Of a stretch of DNA of 37,761 nt, positions 1 to 8,095 are shown in pieces. The notes beneath the pieces were generated by a model. The model saw only the letters and a list, made by a program, of their open reading frames with translations, ran no database searches and was not told the DNA's origin. Each line of letters starts with the position of its first letter. Position 1 is the first letter of the stretch. The position numbers and the translations under genes were made by a program. This stretch comes from Bacteroidaceae bacterium. Lineage in GTDB: Bacteria > Bacteroidota > Bacteroidia > Bacteroidales > Bacteroidaceae. Where the stretch lies: assembly GCA_017416735.1 (NCBI GenBank), contig JAFQBF010000059.1:1-37761 (forward strand). The letters are read 5' to 3'.

Positions 1-1106
1 TTCACCAAATCTCTGAAGTACTTCAAACCATCCACAGAATAGATTCGTGCCAACTTCTTGTCGTCTTCGAAGATGATGCCTGATTCTACATTGTTGTCAT
101 CATTGTCGAAGTTAGCATCTACTACGATATTGAACTGAGTGGCATCACCGGTCAAGAAATGACCGATGATGTTTGTACGGTAGTTACGCTGGATAGGAGC
201 AAATGGTACATTGGCAGATACGATGGCATTGGTTTCATCCTTCCACAAAGTGAAGTCCACTTCTACCGTTGCTCTTGAATTATCACCTTCTGCTTTTTCA
301 TGATCCTTTGTATCCTGAGGAAGTTTATCACTTTCCATCAGAACGTAGTTCATCGCCAAAAGCTTGTATTCTGACTTCACTTCATTACCATTATTATCTA
401 TACTCTTGATCCAGATACTTTCATCCAAAATATCATTCTTGTCAAATACTACTTCAGCACTTGTTTCACCGGTAGCAGCACCTGTCTTGGCATTGAAAGT
501 AGTGGCCAAATTGTCGATGGTTACAGAAGAAGATTTCACAGGATAACCGTCATTTCCGTTAGCCTGATACAGGTAAGTGGCATTCTTCCAGTCCTCGATG
601 GAAGTAGCAACGTTCAACTGGGCAAACGGACGACGCAACTCAACGGTCTGTGTATTGCCTTTCGCTATATAGTCATTCAATGTATTGAAGAATGCATCAC
701 GATTTTCCTGATTGGACTTTAATCCGGTATAGTTGACTGTAATCTTTGTCAATTCTGTAAATGTATAAGCATTGGCATCCTTGTTCTGTGCCCAGAAAAC
801 GATGTCGTATGCTTCACTCTTCATCAAAGGAAGGCTTACGGTAGCCTTGCCTGCTGTTACGGTTGTTTTTCCATACTTGGCATCGGCAGGATAGATTACA
901 TTATCGCCATTCTTATCATATACGGCATAGTACAGTTCGTTTACTGTCTGTCCGTCACCAGCAGTACGGGACTTTGCAGCACCGTCCAACTCAACCTTGA
1001 AGGTTGTCATTTCGCCACTCTGCTGCACGAGTTCTTCGTCTTGAGAGCAGGATGTTGTCATTGCCATTGCAGCAAAAACAAACAAAGGGTAAAATAATTT
1101 TTTCAT
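1..1106 (-). CDS. DUF6562-type fimbrillin-like lipoprotein with start of a beta-helix region (3' end outside window)
   Basis: The gene reads leftward from ATG at 1106-1104 and is still open at base 1, so about 368 residues are visible. It begins with a type II signal peptide whose lipobox ends TTSC (Cys20), followed by acidic residues, as in exported surface lipoproteins of Bacteroidales. The next 300 or so residues match the paralogues at 1148 and 2549: a short strand ending in TFKVELDG, the marker YDIVFWAQ, then LRRPFAQLNVA. I assign these to the DUF6562 fimbrillin-like family. The last visible residues (YSVDGLKYFRDLV) match the point where the 2549 paralogue enters its GLUG/beta-helix part, so this is probably also a long protein. 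It is the last gene seen in the fimbria-like operon, 41 bp after the 1148 gene. Role in a surface fibre is inferred from family and context. Confidence 0.8.
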   Translation of the reverse strand, partial: MKKLFYPLFVFAAMAMTTSCSQDEELVQQSGEMTTFKVELDGAAKSRTAGDGQTVNELYYAVYDKNGDNVIYPADAKYGKTTVTAGKATVSLPLMKSEAYDIVFWAQNKDANAYTFTELTKITVNYTGLKSNQENRDAFFNTLNDYIAKGNTQTVELRRPFAQLNVATSIEDWKNATYLYQANGNDGYPVKSSSVTIDNLATTFNAKTGAATGETSAEVVFDKNDILDESIWIKSIDNNGNEVKSEYKLLAMNYVLMESDKLPQDTKDHEKAEGDNSRATVEVDFTLWKDETNAIVSANVPFAPIQRNYRTNIIGHFLTGDATQFNIVVDANFDNDDNNVESGIIFEDDKKLARIYSVDGLKYFRDLV

Positions 1107-1147
1107 AAATCTTATATTTAAAAATTTGTTGTTATTTTATTATCAAA

Positions 1148-2086
1148 TTATGGAATGTTTTGATTATTAGAACTTTCATATCCTTCCGTAATGTTTACTG
1201 TAAATTTAACATTGGCAGTCAGTAAGTTTTCTGAATAAAGGTTCGTACGATAGTTTTCATCTGTGCCTACATTCGGTACTGAGAATGAATTCAATTCTTG
1301 CCCGTTTTCATCATTTACCTTAATGGAACAGTCTACCGTATTTTGACCAAAAGTATACCCTGATGCTAACAGGAAATACTTAATTTCACTTTCTCCTTCA
1401 CCAGTCGTAAACAAAATGTTTTCTTTAGCAAGAGTAGAAAGTTTATAATTATGTTCGACTCCACCTTCAACTGAACTTGAATAAGTTCTATTCAAAGCAT
1501 TGTAAGTATCAAAACATCTTTTTAAAGTGAGTTCGGACGAGGTAGGTGTCTTTCCCAGTTTTTCAACCGAATCCCAAGCTCCAGTAGCGCTTGCTACATT
1601 GATCTTTGCCAACGGACGTTTCAATGTAACTTTTGGATTTATATCAGTCACATTCACATTATTCAATGTAAAGGTATATACTTCAATGTCTTCGTTGGTA
1701 CATTCTGCTGTAGGATTGAATTTAATGGCAGCCAGGTTATTCATGTCATAACATTTGCTGCTTTTATCCTCAGCACTTTTAGCTTTGTATGCCCAAAACA
1801 CGATATTATAAATGTCATTTTTCAATAAAGAAGGTGCAAATTCGGCTTTGCCATTCTCTACTTTCACCGTATCTCTAATCAGAATCTTATCAGCAGTCTG
1901 ATTATAAACGGCACAAATCATGTTGTCTACTGCTATAGTAGAAGTACCGGCACGCGACTGTATGCCGTTAGACAGATTAGCGGTAAAATAAACTTTTACC
2001 TCTTCACCTGTATTCAAACTTTCTTCCTGTGTGCAGCTAGCCAGCAGGAAAGCGCTTAATGCTAGTGAGTAAATTGTCTTTTTCAT
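1148..2086 (-). CDS. DUF6562-type fimbrillin-like lipoprotein, short form
   Basis: This encodes 312 residues from the ATG at 2086. An upstream in-frame ATG at 2116 would put ten charged residues before the signal peptide, so I prefer 2086. The lipobox is LLASC with Cys18. The DUF6562-like body is recognisable by YNIVFWAYKAK, RPLAKINVA and a final strand pair (YRTNLYSENLLTANVKFTV) typical of fimbrillin-like beta-sandwich domains. Unlike its two neighbours it stops right after this domain and has no GLUG/beta-helix extension. It could be a stalk or anchor subunit while the long paralogues are adhesive; that division of labour is inference. Its upstream gap of 462 bp is unusually long for this operon and carries repeats. 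Confidence 0.8.
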   Translation of the reverse strand: MKKTIYSLALSAFLLASCTQEESLNTGEEVKVYFTANLSNGIQSRAGTSTIAVDNMICAVYNQTADKILIRDTVKVENGKAEFAPSLLKNDIYNIVFWAYKAKSAEDKSSKCYDMNNLAAIKFNPTAECTNEDIEVYTFTLNNVNVTDINPKVTLKRPLAKINVASATGAWDSVEKLGKTPTSSELTLKRCFDTYNALNRTYSSSVEGGVEHNYKLSTLAKENILFTTGEGESEIKYFLLASGYTFGQNTVDCSIKVNDENGQELNSFSVPNVGTDENYRTNLYSENLLTANVKFTVNITEGYESSNNQNIP

Positions 2087-2167
2087 ATAGTTTTTATTAT
2101 TTCTATTTTTATGCAACCAGCGATTTTAATTCGCGAGTGCGCATTGTTTATTTTTTCTTCACGTTTT

Positions 2168-2251
2168 TAGAAAAGTTCTTCAACTTTTATTTTTTCTTGT
2201 ACAACTTTTCCAAATTCTTCTTCAACTTTTTCTAATTCTTCTTCAACTTTT
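2168..2251 (-). repeat. Four copies of a 21-bp tandem repeat with heptad-like coding character
   Basis: The plus-strand core CAACTTTT recurs at 2181, 2202, 2223 and 2244, exactly 21 bp apart, preceded in most copies by TTCTTCTT. Read on the minus strand in one frame it gives repeated seven-residue units of the type KVEEELE, KVEEEFG, then KVVQEKI and KVEELF before a TAA. The frame has a TAG just upstream (2257-2259) and no start codon, so it is not an intact gene. It may be a remnant of a coiled-coil coding end or a simple minisatellite. Confidence 0.75.
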
Positions 2252-2333
2252 TGTACCTACTATTATATTGGGCGGTAGTAGTCCCGCTTTTCCCGTCCGA
2301 CTGTGTGTATTCCATATTAAGTTCATTTTTCGC

Positions 2334-2527
2334 CTTCACTGCTTTCACAGACCTTTAACTGTCTGATTCTTAACTTCTCCGTGTGAACCCAAGGGGTTTC
2401 ACCTCCTTTCACTGCTTTCACACCTTCCTGCCTTCTGTGAAACTGTGAAACCACTTTGAAAGGTCTGCCTTCACGCGGGGGCGCTGTGATTCAATGAGTT
2501 ACGCCTCGGTGAAAGGAGTGAAGGCAG
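2334..2527. repeat. Degenerate TTCAC/GTGAA repeat cluster
   Basis: CTTCACTGCTTTCACA (2334-2349) recurs almost exactly at 2407-2422 and, as the inverted form GTGAAAGGAGTGAAGGCAG, at 2509-2527. TGTGAAACTGTGAAACC (about 2436-2452) adds further GTGAA units. The inverted copies could fold into competing stems in the leader of the downstream gene. No protein-coding potential was seen. Confidence 0.6.
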
Positions 2528-2548
2528 TTTTTGACCTTTTATTGGCTT

Positions 2549-5500
2549 TTATGGATATGTAGGATAATAGCTTTCTACATTATATGACCAACTTGGTCGG
2601 AAAATTGAACCACTATTTTTCTGCTTATATTGGGCATCTGTAAAACTACCTCCTACCCAACTCATATCATTACCTTTTTTTACTTCTTCTGTAAGAGTCA
2701 CTGAAGTGCCGTTAAGTGGATAAAAAGTTAAACTACCTGCACAGTCATTTACATGTGTCAAATCTATACCAAACATCTTGACATCTACACCAATATAATA
2801 AGCACATCCCACAACTTCACAATATTTACCAGATGCATAATTATGGCAATATTGAGTAGCTGAACTTGCATCACTATCAAAATATGTGTTCCCACGAACT
2901 TCATAATTTGATATAGTTACATTATAATCATTTCCTCCCTCTTTGCGTTCAGAGACAATATCACCAATAAATTGGTTTACATGCCTTCCTGCTATATCCG
3001 TATTCCCTTTTGCAAAAATTTTCTTTCCGGAAACATAAGGATTATTAGTGTCAAAATCAGCTTTATCCCAAACATTAGCAACAACAGGTTTATCAGGTTG
3101 ACCAACACAATTAATTTCTGTGTTTAAGACTTTACAACCATCAATTGTAGCAGATTTTGATTTTATAAAACCAATTAATCCACCACATTCACCATTTGTA
3201 TACCACCACTGAAGGCAATTTACTGTGGCTGTGCTTGGAATCTTTCCAACTTGAAAAATAGATGTAATTCCTGATAATTTTTGAACATCTGACAAATTCA
3301 ACTCATATATACGTGGTAGTGTATAATAGTTAGGAATCTTTTTACCATTTTTATCTATAGGCTCAAAATTTTCAATTATACAATCCTCTACAGAACATTG
3401 GGACATTTCTAAATTACCACCTACATAACCAACCAATCCGCCCATTTTACAGATAGCATATACTTTACTATTTTTCACATGAACATTTGTAACCGTATAT
3501 GTTCCTCCTGAATGTGACACTAATGTACCTGCATAAGCATTACCAGCTCCTCCATCACTAGTTACGCCATAATTAGGAGCAAGAAGTTCAGGATTATTCA
3601 CATTCTTGATATCTGCACCAACAAAAGTTATGTTCTTGTGAGTAGTATTACCACTAGCAGATTGGATAAAAGCTGCACCAGTACCATCATGCACCATATC
3701 CACCTTTAAGTTGTAAACTGTATGAATCTCACCATCCAAGTTGGTGATAGACCATATCGGATCGAAAATTTGACTACCCAAATCCACATCTTCCTTAAAA
3801 GTTACAGAAGTAGATGATTTCCCCTGATAATAAGCAATATCGTATGGAGAATAAATCAAATTTACATTATTTTCTACCAATGGGGTAACAGTTGTATTTC
3901 CATCCCACTTAGGAACAAGACGTTTACCTTCAAACAACACTTTACCACGGCGATAAGTTTCTGTTCCTAACCAGCCATTATATTTGGCATCAATAGTAAT
4001 GTCATTACCATTGGCATCTTTGTTAGCCCAAACACTTTGGTTCTCTACCATATAAGGTGAAGTAAAATCCGTTACGTCGGTATTGGTATCTGCCGAACAG
4101 TTCGCATCGAACGCCAAAGTCTCCCCATTATCGTACCCGCTAAGCAGGCCCACAAACTTACCTTCACTTAGTGAGCCATTGGCTGTTACACCCACGAGGT
4201 CGCAGTTGTTGAATGTCACAGTAAGTGTTTCGCTGCGGTCCTTTTCTAATTTTCGTACGATGTAACCCACCATGCCACCGGCTGCACCATTGTTACTTAA
4301 AGCTGATGAACTATTGATAGTAATATCCTGTAAAGTGCTATTACCACACAATGTATCCGCCAACACACCCACATGTCCATCATCTTTCTTTATATCAGCA
4401 CCTTGTATTTTCAATCCTGTTATATCGACATTGCTTGCTTTACGGAACAAAGATGTACCCAAACGATAAAGCGTTTTTCCTCCACCATCGAAAGATACAT
4501 ATTGTATAGCATAATCGGCTGCACGTGGTATGACTGTACCATTCATATCCAAATCTTTGCACAAATGTATCTTTTTGGGAGATTCTACTGTTCCTGTTAC
4601 CCCATACTTCATCAAATAAGCCAACTGTTGAGTGTTTTCTATATGAATGATTCCGTTACCATCGGCTTCTGGTAAAGCTTCGACTATGACTCCGTCCCAT
4701 ACTTCAGTCAATCCCTTACCAAGATTGAGACGTGCGTTGAGCACAAGTGGTGCATCGGTAAATTGGAACTCGCTGACAGAATCACCATTTTCATCTTTCA
4801 ATGATACACTACCACTGATGGTAGCATCAGTTTTTTCAGTAGGAACCAAGAAATAGTTGGTGGTCAGCAACGTATAAGTTTTGTCATTGATAATAAAAGA
4901 GTTACTTTTATCATTCAGTTCCGTAAAGTTGAAAGTGTATTCATTTGCATTACCAGCAACAGCTTTTTCACCTTCAGCTAATGGCTTGAAACCAGTATAT
5001 AATGTTCCTGTCACCTTGATTTGGGCAGATTCAATACTTTCAACTTCTACATCATTACCATACACACCAATGCCGAACTGGGTAAAAGGACGTTTAAGGG
5101 TTATAGGTCCACCGTCTGATGTAGATGTGGTAACTGTAACCTTACTTGTGGCATAAAAGGCATCCAATTGAGCTGCTTCGGCTTGGGTCTTCTGGAAATT
5201 GCTGTAATCAATGGTAATGTTACTGAGGTCAGACGTATTATAAATACCATTATCTTTTGTCTGTGCCCAGAAGACCAATTGATACTCCTGATTCTTCAAT
5301 AATTGTAAAGTAACATTTGCCTTATTTTCAGACACAGTGAATTCCTCTTGAATAAGTGGAACAAGCTGTTCACCATTCTTTGTGAAAATACCCACCAACA
5401 ATTGATCGACATTGGAACCATCTCCTATAGCACGCGACTTGCCTTCATCGTCCAACTTCACGCTATACGAAAGGGTTACTTGGTCGCCTTCTCCATCGTA

Positions 5501-5575
5501 CAAACTTTCATCCGTACAGCCTACCATGGCCAGCAACGGCAGAAACAAGAATAATATGTTGTAGAATTTCTTCAT
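2549..5575 (-). CDS. Giant DUF6562 lipoprotein with GLUG-like beta-helix repeats
   Basis: This 1008-residue protein starts at ATG 5575 with a lipoprotein signal peptide (lipobox AMVGC, Cys20). Residues of about 30-300 form the DUF6562-type domain (YQLVFWAQ, LKRPFTQFG, and a C-terminal LNARLNLGKGLTEVWDG). After that come regularly spaced GLUG-like units such as HVGVLADTL, GGMVGYI, KMGGLVGYV and CGGLIGFI, each followed by a short strand and a Cys- or Asn-containing turn, which is the pattern of right-handed beta-helix adhesins. The gene lies 13 bp after the 5589 gene. Base composition drifts: the 3' half is visibly more AT-rich than the stretch around 4080-4260, suggesting mosaic origin of the variable tip. 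I infer a surface-exposed adhesive subunit; ligand unknown. Confidence 0.82.
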   Translation of the reverse strand: MKKFYNILFLFLPLLAMVGCTDESLYDGEGDQVTLSYSVKLDDEGKSRAIGDGSNVDQLLVGIFTKNGEQLVPLIQEEFTVSENKANVTLQLLKNQEYQLVFWAQTKDNGIYNTSDLSNITIDYSNFQKTQAEAAQLDAFYATSKVTVTTSTSDGGPITLKRPFTQFGIGVYGNDVEVESIESAQIKVTGTLYTGFKPLAEGEKAVAGNANEYTFNFTELNDKSNSFIINDKTYTLLTTNYFLVPTEKTDATISGSVSLKDENGDSVSEFQFTDAPLVLNARLNLGKGLTEVWDGVIVEALPEADGNGIIHIENTQQLAYLMKYGVTGTVESPKKIHLCKDLDMNGTVIPRAADYAIQYVSFDGGGKTLYRLGTSLFRKASNVDITGLKIQGADIKKDDGHVGVLADTLCGNSTLQDITINSSSALSNNGAAGGMVGYIVRKLEKDRSETLTVTFNNCDLVGVTANGSLSEGKFVGLLSGYDNGETLAFDANCSADTNTDVTDFTSPYMVENQSVWANKDANGNDITIDAKYNGWLGTETYRRGKVLFEGKRLVPKWDGNTTVTPLVENNVNLIYSPYDIAYYQGKSSTSVTFKEDVDLGSQIFDPIWSITNLDGEIHTVYNLKVDMVHDGTGAAFIQSASGNTTHKNITFVGADIKNVNNPELLAPNYGVTSDGGAGNAYAGTLVSHSGGTYTVTNVHVKNSKVYAICKMGGLVGYVGGNLEMSQCSVEDCIIENFEPIDKNGKKIPNYYTLPRIYELNLSDVQKLSGITSIFQVGKIPSTATVNCLQWWYTNGECGGLIGFIKSKSATIDGCKVLNTEINCVGQPDKPVVANVWDKADFDTNNPYVSGKKIFAKGNTDIAGRHVNQFIGDIVSERKEGGNDYNVTISNYEVRGNTYFDSDASSATQYCHNYASGKYCEVVGCAYYIGVDVKMFGIDLTHVNDCAGSLTFYPLNGTSVTLTEEVKKGNDMSWVGGSFTDAQYKQKNSGSIFRPSWSYNVESYYPTYP

Positions 5576-5588
5576 AAGCTGATCTCAA

Positions 5589-6647
5589 TTAAGATATAGG
5601 TATATTAAAATCTCCTTCAAATCCCGGGTCGATACCAATACCGCCACTGGCTTCCTGCATGAGGAACTTGCCACGTACAATGGTGTTCACACTGCGGCTC
5701 AGCGGCACGTTGATTTCGTCCGACATGGAGACCGGTTTGCCTTCGGCATCCAGCAGCCCCATCGTCACCATCACACTGGCATCCTGTCCGTTTACCATCA
5801 CGAAGTCGAAACCCATGCGGGCCTCGTCGTCATTGATTTGCTCTAATTTGGAGTAGAACTGTACGCCTGTCTTCGAGTCAATCGGCTTGTCGGTAAACAT
5901 GGAATATGCGCTGGGCATGAAGCCGGAGTAGTAGAACACCACCTGATAGTCGCTCAGGTTGATGCCGCGTCCTTCTTCGTATTCCTCGCCACGGGCTTCG
6001 GCACGCTTGCGGGCGGCTTCTTCCTCGCGTTCGAAGAACTCGCGGAGGTCGGTAGTCACCACGGTAAACTTGGCCAACGGACGTTCCATCGGGATGACGA
6101 TGTCCTCGGGTGCTTCGTTGGGCTTCACTTCAAAGACTTCCACGGCCTTGGTACCCCGGAAGGCGTCGCGAAGGTCGGTGTTGGCCTTGTGGTCGCCGTA
6201 CAGGGTGATTTCGGAGAAGTTCTCCGGCGCATAGAAGAAGTTGTCTGTCGTACCCTTCTTCACGAAGTCTGCCCAAACCATCATCATGTATTCTCCCTTG
6301 GGGATTTGGAGATCTACCTCGCAATCGTATTGGTTGAGTTCCACGGCACGGGTAAACTTGTATTCCCACATGGCCGAACGCGAAATGCTTCGGGTTCCGT
6401 CGGCATTACGGGTACTTTCGTAGGGGAATGCCTTCAGGGTGTAGCGCATATCGTAGCCTTCCATCAGTTCCACCGAACGGGCATCGTAGAAGTAGTCCTG
6501 CTCGTCCATATCGGTATGGAAGTCCAGACGGACGGTGAATTTTTCTTCCGTAAGGGGTGTTTCTTCGGGCCATTCGTGTACGTCGCAGGCGGTGAAGAAG
6601 GCTGTGCAAATGATGCAAAGAATGCAGTATATGTCATTCAGTTTCAT
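5589..6647 (-). CDS. DUF6562/Mfa2-like fimbrial anchor-type lipoprotein
   Basis: This 352-residue protein starts at ATG 6647, which overlaps the stop of the DUF3575 gene by ATGA, so the two are translationally coupled. The lipobox is FFTAC (Cys21), followed by DVHEWPE, a sequence I recognise from other Bacteroides lipoproteins of this group. The body has YMMMVWADFV, the RPLAKFTVV strand shared with the DUF6562 paralogues, and a C-terminal MQEASGGIGIDPGF. A charged insert of Glu, Arg and Ala (about residues 209-226) lies in the middle. By position, as first lipoprotein after the outer-membrane protein, it may anchor or cap the fibre like FimB/Mfa2; this is inference. The GC content is higher than that of the downstream subunit genes. 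Confidence 0.78.
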   Translation of the reverse strand: MKLNDIYCILCIICTAFFTACDVHEWPEETPLTEEKFTVRLDFHTDMDEQDYFYDARSVELMEGYDMRYTLKAFPYESTRNADGTRSISRSAMWEYKFTRAVELNQYDCEVDLQIPKGEYMMMVWADFVKKGTTDNFFYAPENFSEITLYGDHKANTDLRDAFRGTKAVEVFEVKPNEAPEDIVIPMERPLAKFTVVTTDLREFFEREEEAARKRAEARGEEYEEGRGINLSDYQVVFYYSGFMPSAYSMFTDKPIDSKTGVQFYSKLEQINDDEARMGFDFVMVNGQDASVMVTMGLLDAEGKPVSMSDEINVPLSRSVNTIVRGKFLMQEASGGIGIDPGFEGDFNIPIS

Positions 6648-7900
6648 CGGATACCTCCTTTCTTTGTCCAGTCGAAACGGTAGGCAAAGGCGATGGATGC
6701 CTGGTCGAGGCCGTAGAACGTGCGTTTACGGGTATCGACAAGCGGGCCGTTGTGCTGGTTGTGGAAGATGTCGTAATGCAACTTATAGACACCACCGCCT
6801 ACCGAGAATTCCATCCACCAACGGTGGCTCTTGCTGATGGGCAGACGATAGCCTATGCTGAGGCCGCCTCCGTAGAGCGGGGTGCGGCGGTTGTGGTCCT
6901 GATAGCGCCAGTCGCCTCCCTTGGCATAGTTGTACCATGCCAAACCAAGGTGTGCACCGCCGAACCAGCCTTCGTTGTCTTCGTCCAGCCAGTAGCGCAC
7001 TTCGGGCTGCAGGCAGGAGGTGCGGAACTTCACGGTGGAGGTGAAATAGTTCCATGCCGAATAATAATAAGGTATAGTAAGAGACCAATGCTTGGCCAAG
7101 TCCACTTCCACGGCAATGTTCGCCATCAACATTCCCCAACCGATGGCGTTGGTCTTCAAGTGGATGTGTCGCATCCATTCTTCGGGCTCGGGGAGCGGTT
7201 GAGGAGCGGGAGCAGGTGCCGGTTCCGGTTCGGGAACGATCACAGCTACTGTATCAACCACTTCAACGGGTTCCGGGGCAGGAACAACAACCGGAACCGG
7301 TTCTTCCTTTATCGTAAGCAACACGGCACAGGCATTTCGCATCTTGGCAAAGTAACGGTTGTTCAATGTACGCCAAATGCGTCCTCCGTCCAGCTTTTGC
7401 AGGGCAGGGATGCGGCTGTCGATGGTGGTATTATTATAATAAGGTATAAGCTCGGACGGACCTCGCAAGATGGAAAGCACTTCTTCCTTCTGTGCGATGT
7501 CGGAGTTCTCGACTTCTGTTATCAAGTAGTTCCAGGGGATGTAAGTATCGTTGTGTTTCACGACCAACTCATCGGAAACGTCCAGATGGGAACGCACGTA
7601 TTGTTCGAGTGACTTCAGACGTTGGCCAGCCAACCGCTTGTTTACCTGATAATTACCTTCGGGTGAAGAGACACCGGTGAACACCACCTGTACTACACTC
7701 ATCAGGGTGTCACGATGTAGCTGCCCGATAGCTTCCATGATATCGTCCAAGCGTGCAGCGTTGTCCATATAGTTAGGGTCGATGGTATGGCTACCCAAGC
7801 GGAAGTCGATACAGATTTCCGTCCGGTTTCGTTGGGCACATACAGAAGTGATTCCTATCAGCGAAAGTATGATTGTTATAAACTGTCTTTTTATGCACAT
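6644..7900 (-). CDS. OmpA-like domain fused to DUF3575 beta-barrel, fimbria-locus outer-membrane protein
   Basis: I start at ATG 7900, which gives a clean Sec signal peptide ending SVCAQ and 418 residues; an in-frame ATG at 7930 would add ten residues. Residues of about 30-190 resemble an OmpA-C peptidoglycan-binding fold (GVSSPEGNYQVNKRLAGQR). A linker made mostly of Pro, Ala, Glu and Val follows (about 200-245). The last part is DUF3575: HIHLKTNAIGWGM, a YYYSAWNYF strand, EVRYWLDEDNEGWF and a terminal aromatic strand. The domain order, periplasmic domain first and barrel last, is opposite to classical OmpA. It heads the operon and probably supplies the outer-membrane platform for the lipoprotein subunits downstream. 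Confidence 0.82.
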   Translation of the reverse strand: MCIKRQFITIILSLIGITSVCAQRNRTEICIDFRLGSHTIDPNYMDNAARLDDIMEAIGQLHRDTLMSVVQVVFTGVSSPEGNYQVNKRLAGQRLKSLEQYVRSHLDVSDELVVKHNDTYIPWNYLITEVENSDIAQKEEVLSILRGPSELIPYYNNTTIDSRIPALQKLDGGRIWRTLNNRYFAKMRNACAVLLTIKEEPVPVVVPAPEPVEVVDTVAVIVPEPEPAPAPAPQPLPEPEEWMRHIHLKTNAIGWGMLMANIAVEVDLAKHWSLTIPYYYSAWNYFTSTVKFRTSCLQPEVRYWLDEDNEGWFGGAHLGLAWYNYAKGGDWRYQDHNRRTPLYGGGLSIGYRLPISKSHRWWMEFSVGGGVYKLHYDIFHNQHNGPLVDTRKRTFYGLDQASIAFAYRFDWTKKGGIR

Positions 7901-7967
7901 GGATTTAAACGTTAGTTTTTCATTGTGCAAAGGAACTTCTTTTTATTCGGTAAAGGGATAAAAGAAT

Positions 7968-8003
7968 GTTGCTGACCACGCTACATGTAGCGCAATCAGC
8001 AAC
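7968..8003. repeat. 36-bp near-perfect palindrome upstream of the fimbria-like operon
   Basis: Outer arms GTTGCTGA (7968-7975) and TCAGCAAC (7996-8003) flank a perfect 14-bp palindrome CGCTACATGTAGCG (7979-7992); only a 3x3 mismatch separates the arms. It sits 68 bp before the 7900 start and between two minus-strand genes. It could be an operator, a cruciform-forming site or a dispersed palindromic repeat. It has no poly-T tail, so it does not look like a terminator. Confidence 0.7.
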
Positions 8004-8030
8004 ACTTCAAGATAGGGAGGGGATGGATAT

Positions 8031-8066
8031 GAAAAGAGGCTGAACCAAACGGAACAGCCTCTTCTT
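8031..8066 (-). terminator. Rho-independent terminator after the ppiD-like gene
   Basis: AAGAGGCTG (8034-8042) pairs perfectly with CAGCCTCTT (8055-8063). In the minus direction the stem is followed by TTTTC. It lies 30 bp past the stop of the 8096 gene and closes the coaX-to-ppiD operon. Confidence 0.75.
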
Positions 8067-8095
8067 AGGTATTATGAAAAAAGAATTTTCCTTAA

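Larger units (their letters stand above)
2087..2548. other. Long repeat-rich gap inside the fimbria-like operon
   Basis: There is no credible start-to-stop gene here. From left to right it holds an AT-rich leader next to the 2086 start, the 21-bp tandem repeat at 2168-2251, a unique stretch at about 2252-2330, and GTGAA/TTCAC repeats at 2334-2527. I could not find a clear TAnnTTTG promoter on the minus strand, so the downstream genes may be read through from 7900 or use an unrecognised promoter. Confidence 0.6.

Noticed and set aside
2168..2251. CRISPR array from the 21-bp repeats
   Set aside because: The repeats are contiguous with no unique spacers, and no cas genes are present.
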